A stretch of DNA of 64,000 nt from positions 1 to 64,000 of the forward strand of contig NMRB01002527.1 of NCBI GenBank assembly GCA_002633025.1, written 5' to 3'. This document shows, one piece after another, positions 57,248 through 64,000 of the stretch. The stretch's first letter is position 1. Each line of letters begins with the position of its first letter. A program made the position numbers and the translations under genes. The notes under the pieces were generated by a model that was not told where the DNA came from, did not search any database, and was given only the letters and a program-made list of their open reading frames with translations. Origin of the DNA: Notospermus geniculatus (Eukaryota > Nemertea > Pilidiophora > Heteronemertea > Lineidae).

Positions 57248-57467
57248 TAAAGCCCAGTTCACACTGCCACGATTCCGACCACGATGCCTCTACGAAATGC
57301 TTTCGTGGTGTTCCTATAGGCTTCGTGATGCCTTCCTACAGACTTCTTGTTTTTCGTGATAATCCGCACCCATTGTAACACTAAGGCCACGATCCCTCTA
57401 CGAAAATATTTCAGAGGATTCGTAGAGGCATCGTGGTCGGAATCGTGGCAGTGTGAACTGGGCTTAA
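57248..57467. mobile_element. foldback, TAAAGCCCAGTTCACACTG type
   Basis: Arms over 45 bp, starting TAAAGCCCAGTTCACACTGC and containing GATTCCGACCACGATGCC. Its right end touches the N run at 57468, a likely cause of the gap. Confidence 0.7.
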
Positions 57468-57507
57468 NNNNNNNNNNNNNNNNNNNNNNNNNNNNNNNNN
57501 NNNNNNN
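57468..57507. other. assembly gap (40 N)
   Basis: Run of N between a foldback and a C-run. Confidence 0.99.
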
Positions 57508-57691
57508 GGGCAGGGGACAGTTGCCCCCCCCCCCCGCCAACCAAAAAACGTGATTTTCATGCGGATTTTGGGCAAAAAACGGCAAAAAGAACCAAAAAGC
57601 TAAATATGGCCCTGACATTGTAGAATTGAAGCGTAAATTCCAAAATCATGAAAATTCTACAAGATTCTGATTACATCCACACTCACATGAC

Positions 57692-57949
57692 TTAAAGGAG
57701 TTAGACGCCGAAGTTGTAAACACTCACTCACTGGTTCTCTATCCACACGACGCCTGCGGTGCTGCCACCTATTGTTGGTGATATGTATTGACGTGAATAT
57801 CGTGAGTGAGTTGCATTGGACCGGGCACCAGTCTAACGATCACGGGCGCTACTGGTGCTGCCACCTTTACGAAGGAATAAAACTAGTTTGCCGACCATGT
57901 TTGTAAACAAACCAGCTTGTTTACAACTTCGGCGTCTAACTCCTTTAAC
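57692..57949. mobile_element. TTAA-bounded MITE, family B copy 2 (uninterrupted)
   Basis: Ends TTAAAGGAGTTAGACGCCGA and inverse. Reverse-oriented relative to 50317-50619. Contains CACTCACTCACTGGTTCTC where the other copy carries the 37-bp insertion. Confidence 0.8.
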
Positions 57950-58573
57950 GTACGGCAAAATCTTTTTATAATCAACAGAGCATGCAACACAAAGATTATC
58001 GAAATTTTCCTGATCAAAGTGGTAACCAGCTCATGCACTCAAATTATAGATGAGAGTTGAGCATACTGGTTACCCGTTGAAACATTCTGTTACAACTCAC
58101 TTGTAACAACCCTGGTGCTGTGAGCTGGAAGAGCAGTTTGGAATGAGTGGTGAAGATGTCCAACATGAATCAACCCACCAAAAATGAAATTGTTGACAGA
58201 GACTTTTACAATTTGGGTCCTGTGCTCTGCACAAGTATTTCCGGAGTTATGCCAGAGTGGACTGCATATCCACCCATTTTGCTATTACCATATCACTTGG
58301 TCATGCCGTGTCCTACGACTAATATAACCACGATGTTGGTTTCATGTTTTTAATATGAATGATCCTGAGACATGCCCCTAAACCCAATCTTTGCTTTTGG
58401 CCCGTACCTTCCGTATAGCCCTACGTAATTCTAGGCCTTTAGAACTGCCCCCACTCCGGCATAACTCCCCGACCACAGTATATTTAATTTGCCATAAACA
58501 GACCCCTCACACCTCCAAAGGACAACAGTAACATCCGTGAGTTCTTATACACCAAAGGATTAATGAACATGTA

Positions 58574-58696
58574 GGCCCGTATTTTAGAATGCTCCTCAAC
58601 GTAAAGGATCAAGTTCCTCAAGGCTGTTGTTCTCCTGTTGAGAACAATAGCCTTGAGGAACTCCTTTACGTTGAGGAGCATTCTAAAATACGGGCC
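58574..58696. mobile_element. foldback, GGCCCGTATTTTAGAATG type
   Basis: Almost perfect 55-bp arms starting GGCCCGTATTTTAGAATGCT, with TTGTTCTCCTGTTGAGAACAA in the centre. Confidence 0.75.
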
Positions 58697-58893
58697 AATA
58701 TTTGAGTTTGTGAGGGGTGGCTGAGGCCTTCATAGGTCTCACGCCATGACAAGGCCAGTGATTCTACATCAATTTCATCAGCTATTGGTGCAGCACTGCC
58801 CTTGCATAAGACGGCCACAATACCATAAACCAAAGTCAAGCTCTTAGGTAAGCTGATTTCCTGACAAGACCACCATATTGTTATGTTACTCCC

Positions 58894-59141
58894 TAAAGCC
58901 TAGTTTATACTTTGACGCAAGACCATCGGCGTCCGACGCCCGATCAAATCTGGACGCTGACTCCGCGGAATTGATTCACAGTCCAGCGTACTTTAGCGAC
59001 GGCGACCCGTTATGAAATGACTCAAGTAATTACAGCCTCGCGATCGGACGCCGACCAAATCGTACGACGGGGTCGGTGTCGAACGCAAGAACACGCGTCG
59101 GTCGCCGGCGATGGTCGTGCGTCGAAGTATAAATTGGGCTT
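58894..59141. mobile_element. MITE, TAAAGCCTAGTTTATACT type, copy 1
   Basis: Left TAAAGCCTAGTTTATACTTT, right GAAGTATAAATTGGGCTT. Body phrases (ACCATCGGCGTC, ATGAAATGACTCAAGTAATT) recur in order at 63101-63345 in the same orientation. Confidence 0.75.
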
Positions 59142-59142
59142 C

Positions 59143-59266
59143 AGGCTGACTTCGGATGACACGAACACGCAGGCGAACAATGGCTTCACAAAGGATCCAT
59201 CCCCATGAAACCTTTCTTCGCCAGTGTGTTCGTGTCTCGTGTCATCCGATGTAAAGTCAGCCTTAT
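59143..59266. mobile_element. foldback directly abutting the previous MITE
   Basis: AGGCTGACTT ... GATGACACGAACACGC and the inverse GTGTTCGTGTCTCGTGTCAT ... AAGTCAGCCTT. Begins within a few bases of 59141. Confidence 0.6.
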
Positions 59267-59686
59267 AGGACGTGGTTTTATTGGGCCACCTAAAAGACTC
59301 TGCAAGGGCGCACACTTGTACCAACATTTCTGATTCGTTCGTCCGTTTCAAAAGGCACAAATCACCAAGTACTGCTATGACGATGCTGGAACTAGGTGAG
59401 TGAATAATCTAACACAAAATGGAACAACAACAAGAGAGTAAGGAACGTGCATACCTCCTTTTGGTGGAAAAAAGAAAAGAAAATCAATGATGGAAATCAT
59501 AGATAGGCATGTAAAATCAGTTTGCTACGATAAAAACATCAGCAATTCCAACTGCCCCGCCTCTTTCTAGCAATACAAATGGAAGGCTAATATTTCAGGG
59601 GAGACATGAAATTTGGAGATGAGGAGGTAAAACTTGTTTGTTGTGCAGTTCGAGCCGAAAGGCCCAGCCTTGATTTAAACCCACGT

Positions 59687-59818
59687 GGCCATATTCATAA
59701 AAGGTGTTTAAGACTTAGATGCGTGTAACTTCACTAAATGCACACACTTCCACCATGCATTTGACGAAGTTACATGCGTCTACTCTATTAAGTCTTAAAC
59801 CCCCTTTATGAATTTGGC
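59687..59818. mobile_element. foldback, GGGTCGTATTCA type, copy 2
   Basis: GGCCATATTCATAAAAGGTG ends; shares TTTAAGACTTAGATGCGTGT and ATGCATTTGACGAAGTTACA with 49423-49560. Confidence 0.65.
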
Positions 59819-60509
59819 TCACAACATTTTGCACCAAAGTCAAAATTCTACTGCTAGTATAGTATGGTATTAGTAGGTCTACTGGACTTGGTGGGCAACT
59901 TTGCAACAGAAAACCAGAAGAACCGGTGGGAATGGCACACTGAGTTGCCTGATTTTTTGTGTATAATTGGCCAAACTGGGAATTGCTGAAGGAGACAGGT
60001 GGCATACAAATTTTGGCTAAAGTTTAGAATTGCCGATCGGAAGTGACGTTACTCCAAGGCACACAATGGAAACCCTATTGTACAATGCGGCTTATTCCAT
60101 CAATCGATGACCTTTTTTGGGCACTGATCGGGAATTCTGAACTCGTTCCCAAATTTCTAGTCTGCTTGCCCCTTGGCAGGGAATTAAAACTGCAACCTCA
60201 ACCATAGCAGGCACAGCCCTCACTACTACTTTGACAGAAGTTATAATGCCATTGTTCCAGAAAAGCTGAGAAGGAAAATGCATTTTTAAAGCTTCAGAGA
60301 AGTTTCAAAGACACTATTAGAACTACTCCAAGGCAATGTTAATTCTATCTGTCCTACAGAAAATATAAAGCTTTATTATCAGTAGTGTGAAAAAAAGCAA
60401 GCAAATCAGCAAAACTCACTCAACTTGTACTGTTTAGCTGCTGTGACTTTTATCCAAGATTATACATGTACAAAATGCACATGTGTATCATTATCAGTCA
60501 CATATACCA

Positions 60510-60910
60510 TGCCATGGTTCCTGCGGCTTTTTGGTGAGCAAAATTAAGGCCTTTTTAAGGCTTTTAAGGCCAATCCGGGGAAAAATTAAGGCCAAGTTGT
60601 CAGGAGTTTTCATGTAGGTTGTGCAATATTAACGCAGGAGAATGTTGTAAAGAACACATAAAAGTAAGGGCTGAGGGCGGGATCCCGATTTTGACGACTG
60701 GGCGGTTTTCAACTGATATGAATAAAAACGTCGTTAGGAAGGGGAAACGGTTTAATGAAAATTCAAAACTGAAGCTACATCAAATTTAAGGCCTTTTTAA
60801 GGCCACTGAGTAAAAAACTGCTATATTTAAGGCTTTTTAAGGCCTTAATTCTGAAAAACAAAAATTCCTGACTTTTAATGCTTTTTAAGGATCCGCGGGA
60901 GCCCTGCATG
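60510..60910. mobile_element. hAT-like MITE with TTAAGGCCTTTTTAAGGC repeats
   Basis: Right end GGATCCGCGGGAGCCCTG reads, inverted, CAGGGCTCCCGCGGATCC. Left end ATGGTTCCTGCGGC is a weaker partner. The interior has eight or more AAGGCCTTTTTAAGG phrases. Confidence 0.5.
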
Positions 60911-61369
60911 CAAACTTACCCCATTTTAGTGCCTGATAAAAGTCCAGTGATAAACCTAGAAAGAGGAAGGTGGCAGGGTCTTTAGCACTAATGTCCCCAT
61001 CACATTGAGCTAGTTCTCAGTTCGTTCTTGAAAATGTTGCCGAACGGGTTCAAACTGTGTGCGAACGGAGTGGACGTAGTAGCAACTTTTGACAGTCTTT
61101 TTACAAACCTCATGGACGGGCTCGGACGGGAAGCTGCTCCAGAACTTAGAGGCATTATTTGGCCAACGTTATGCGTTCTACCATGTTTTACAATTTTTTG
61201 GGGATGGGGCAGGACGTTTTGAGAACTACCTCAGGGTGACAGTACCTTAGCTAAAGAGTGGTTCTCAGGAGTTGTGGTTACCGGTACTTGGATAAGGTAC
61301 TGCCCTTCACCATCAGGAATCAGATCATAATTTTCGTCATTTCACGGTTCTGCGCATATGTGACCCTTA

Positions 61370-61503
61370 AGGCTGATTCATACTCCGTCCGGATTTTGCG
61401 CCGACTATGATCAATTTCACTGCGTGTGCACATTCACGTCGTGGAAACCTGCGATCCGTTTCATGCGCTTGACGGTCCGCAAGCGAGTATGAATCAGCCC
61501 TTA
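61370..61503. mobile_element. MITE, AAGGCTGATTCATACTC type
   Basis: AAGGCTGATTCATACTCCG and CGAGTATGAATCAGCCCTTA end the element. A further TAGGCCTGATTCATACTCTT starts at once (61502), perhaps a second truncated copy. Confidence 0.6.
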
Positions 61504-61673
61504 GGCCTGATTCATACTCTTCTGTGCGAGCTGGCAACCGACGCAGGATGCCATGTTCCACGCAAAAAAAATCTGACACATGATTTTTAGTCCAGCGGTA
61601 ATTCTGCCTCATCGAAACGCTGGCCGGACGGTGGCGTGACAATGTCGGCTGTAAACCTGGTCACGTCTCAGAT

Positions 61674-62057
61674 CAGGGTTCCCACCCTTTTCATCCCCAC
61701 AAAATCCCTACCTTTTCCCTACCAATTTCCGCGGGCTTTTCCCCCAAGATTTAGGGTCTGAACGTTCTAAAACCTGATCGCACATGCTGAAAATCATTGA
61801 TGTGGTTACTAACTAGTTGTGCAGGAGGATGATGCCCTCCATGTCCATCTGGATGGGCACTCCATAATTTCAGAAAATCGAGCCGACGGCATCAGTTACG
61901 CTCATTCTGAATGGTTTAAAATGGCAGGTCACTAAAATTCCCTACCTTTTCCAGCTTTTGATGGCGATGAAGTAATTTTCCCTACTTTTTCCCTACCGGG
62001 AAAGTTTTTAAAATTTTCACTACTTTTTCCAGATTTCCCTACTGTGTGGGAACCCTG
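61674..62057. mobile_element. hAT-like MITE with 6-bp duplication
   Basis: Ends CAGGGTTCCCACCC and GTGTGGGAACCCTG; tcagat repeated exactly at 61668-61673 and 62058-62063. The interior repeats CCCTACCTTTTCC phrases. Confidence 0.7.
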
Positions 62058-62392
62058 TCAGATGCAGATGCTAAGCGTCTCAAGAATGAATCACGTTTTA
62101 CTCCCTGTCAAAGCTAACCATTCTGCAAAGCGTTTATATTACAGACAGGCTCTCATGACAATCTTATTCAAATGTGCATAGCTTGGCATTAAAGCTGACG
62201 TGAACGAACAAAAAGCCCCCATGCGACAAGCAAGAGAATTACAAACGCCCTGCAAACACCTCAAACGAAAGCTCAGAACATGATAGATCCCACGAGGCCA
62301 GGAGGGCGCCACCTTATTTATCTTCGAGCTTTCGAGGTGTCAACATCCTCTGGTGAGCTCCTGCTGAACACTTTTTGAAAGGAAAAAAATTC

Positions 62393-62463
62393 ACCCAGCT
62401 GGGAATCGAACCCCCGCTTTGTTTATCTGTCTTCCACCGTCATCCCCATTCGGCCACCGAACT
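62393..62463 (-). repeat. tRNA-like sequence, minus strand
   Basis: A box TGGCCGAATGG (62456-62446), B box GGTTCGATTCC (62412-62402), normal tRNA spacing. The anticodon arm is not clear, so a functional tRNA is not claimed. Confidence 0.5.
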
Positions 62464-62552
62464 TGTTGAAAGACTTCTCATGTTTTCTCTTATTCGTAGT
62501 ATGATTACGTAAGTCGAAGGCCTACGTCTATGACAAACACAAATCATGTCTC

Positions 62553-62632
62553 TGTCAGCTGGCGCATTGGCCGTGTGCATAGAGTGGTGGATTACAGATC
62601 CGGAGGTCGACGGTTCGACTCCCGTCTAAATG
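62553..62632 (+). repeat. tRNA-like sequence, plus strand
   Basis: A box TGGCGCATTGG (62560-62570), B box GGTTCGACTCC (62612-62622). GTCA at the start can pair with TGAC at the end. A GGA/TCC mini-stem brackets TTACAGA where an anticodon loop would be, but the stem is short. Confidence 0.5.
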
Positions 62633-63100
62633 ACCACAATTTTTTTTCTTTGAGTAGTGTAAGAGGTACATTTATCCGGAGATGTTGACAGCTCTGTGGC
62701 CTGAAGGCAGATAAGGTGGCGCCCTCCTGGCGTCGTGGGGTCTATCATGTTCTGAGCCTTCGTTGCAGGTGTTTGCTGGGCGTTTGCAATTCTCTTGCTC
62801 GTCGCATGGGGGCTTTTTGTTCGTTCACGTCAGCTTTAAAATTGAAGAAAACGGTAACAAACCTGTCTTGTATACCACAGAAGTAAATCTCTGGTTGGTG
62901 ACTGCTCTGGTAGGCGGAGAGAAGGGATTCGGACTGCCCAGCCGAGACGTCCCATATCAAGCAGTTGTTCAAGCCCTTGATCTTGTTTGGTGTAATAGTC
63001 GGTGATTCGTTGTGTCCAAGTTGGTAATGTTCGTTATGCCCCCATGCAAAGACCTGAAATTAGTTTCAAGGAAATCATTCAAGTTTTAGCAGAAAGTCTC

Positions 63101-63345
63101 AAGCCTAGTTCATACTTCGACGCATGACCATCGGTGTCTGCCAGACGATCAAAATCTGGACGCCGACTTCGCAGGGTTGATTCATATTCCAGCGTACATG
63201 TACTTCAGCGACAGCGACGCATTATGAAATGACTCAAGTAATTACAGTATCGCGATCAGATGCCGACCAAATCGGGCGACAGGGTCGACGTCGAACGTGA
63301 GATCGCCAATGATGGTCGTGCCGCGGAGTATGAACTAGGGTTTTA
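63101..63345. mobile_element. MITE, TAAAGCCTAGTTTATACT type, copy 2
   Basis: AAGCCTAGTTCATACTTCGA to GGAGTATGAACTAGGGTTTTA; body collinear with 58894-59141. Confidence 0.75.
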
Positions 63346-63494
63346 GCAACTGGCAATACGACCTGAAGATTTTCAGGTCAAGGTCACAAAGCTAAGGCCA
63401 AGGCCATTTAAAGCGAATCAAAAGCGAAAAAATTTGATATAGAAATCGAATTTGAAAGGGGATGAATTTTCAGCAAATGAAATGGTCCATGGAC

Positions 63495-64000
63495 CATGTG
63501 CTCACCTGGGTGAATGTACCAGAAGAACAAATGTCGACAATATGTTCAATCGAAATGTTCCCGAGCAAGGCTTGAGTTCCAGGTACAGAGGGTACCCAGA
63601 CACCTGATCACACCAAGTTAGAATATATTAGGTCAAATAGCCATGAAACGTGTCACCTAAAGACAAAATTTTGAACTTTGACCTCTGTGACCTTGAAAAG
63701 TAGGTCAAATCACAAACCCGTTACATATGTCATGTATCCTCATTAGATACACCTATGATAACAATTTGGAGATGACCCAGTCATTAGTTCAGGAGTTATT
63801 GCACTTTTTGTGTTTGTGGTTTTAGCCACCTGGTGGCCAAGTCAAGAAGTGAATCATGGACATAAAGGTCATCTGCAGGGGGCCACATAGCACATTGGCG
63901 CGCTTTGGGTTAAGGCATTCCTGAGTTACAGCACTTTGATGATTTTCGGGTTACGCCACCTGGCGGCCATATTGGATGTCCGATCGGGCCGAAACTTCAC
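63495..64000 (-). repeat. dispersed repeat related to 14341 and 29784, reverse orientation, cut by window end
   Basis: Inverse of the core: TTTGACCTCTGTGACCTTGA and AAGTAGGTCAAATC, then TGTATCCTCATTAGATACAC and AGCCACCTGGTGGCC. Runs off the window. Confidence 0.6.

Larger units (their letters stand above)
62189..62839. mobile_element. foldback with long arms and two opposed tRNA-like sequences
   Basis: Arms 62189-62326 and 62711-62839 start TTAAAGCTGACGTGAACGAA and share GGAGGGCGCCACCTTAT inward. Between them are a minus-strand tRNA-like sequence (62393-62463) and a plus-strand one (62553-62632). No protein. Confidence 0.7.
53802..64000. other. 10 kb without convincing exons, dense in MITEs
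   Basis: Should hold upstream ALS2 introns or 5' exons, but I found no RCC1 exon that passes phase and homology. More than a dozen inverted-repeat elements are listed separately. Confidence 0.5.

Noticed and set aside
58097-58235. Minus-strand open stretch (TQIVKVSVNNFIFGGLIHVG) with a gtgagt donor
   Set aside because: No similarity to alsin and phase disagrees with the exon at 53801; kept only as a note.
59852-59985. Minus-strand segment NSQFGQLYTKNQ, resembling an RCC1 repeat start and so an upstream ALS2 exon
   Set aside because: Similarity ends after GQL, the donor is poor and the phase to the next known exon cannot be checked.

Overview
The window looks like nuclear DNA of a marine invertebrate animal. 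The grounds are spliced genes with short, well-formed exons, GT-AG introns up to about 10 kb, tRNA-derived SINEs, a very high density of short inverted-repeat DNA elements, and many TACATGTA-type palindromic words. A lophotrochozoan, a hemichordate or a lancelet would all fit; I cannot name the species. There are two N runs (14793-15260 and 57468-57507) and three lone Ns (26123, 47382, 53255) that probably mark draft-assembly joins.

The plus strand from 1905 to 44165 carries the 3' two-thirds of a spectraplakin gene (MACF1/ACF7, DST, Drosophila shot). I resolve 42 exons, all in phase. Exons 1-32 encode a rod of about 22 spectrin repeats. Then come a basic linker (exons 33-34), an EF-hand pair (35-36), a GAS2 microtubule-binding domain (37-38), a phase-neutral 66-base cassette exon (39), and a Ser/Arg-rich tail (40-42) with three S-R-I-P motifs of the SxIP type that binds EB1. 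The actin-binding and plakin parts lie upstream of the window. One exon is damaged: the first EF-hand runs into a lone N and a poly-G run at 26123.

The minus strand from 53801 down to 47740 carries eight in-phase exons of alsin (ALS2). They cover the end of the RCC1-like region, the DH and PH domains and the first MORN repeat. The expected remaining MORN and VPS9 exons are absent from the 3.6 kb between 47740 and the end of spectraplakin, where the lone N at 47382 sits. The convergent arrangement and the loss of the ALS2 3' end may therefore be assembly effects. From 53.8 kb to the end I see no convincing exon.

The non-coding sequence is a museum of small DNA transposons. Several can be read as insertions because a target duplication or an undisturbed copy exists: a Mutator-like foldback with a 9-bp duplication (7141), a TA-type MITE (16547 and 55336), a piggyBac-like element at TTAA (45957), hAT-like elements with 5-6 bp duplications (51504, 52808, 61674), a TTA-type palindrome (55381), and paired TTAA-bounded families (42414/55122 and 50317/57692). 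The most unusual items are: (a) a 37-bp palindrome inserted twice with 7-bp duplications, once in a MITE and once in a minisatellite; (b) a 296-bp palindrome with five CACCGCGGTG sites spaced 20-21 bp, nested in another inverted repeat; (c) a three-level nested insertion; (d) a foldback carrying two opposed tRNA-like sequences; and (e) dispersed repeats that share an AGGTCA-N3-RGGTCA motif.
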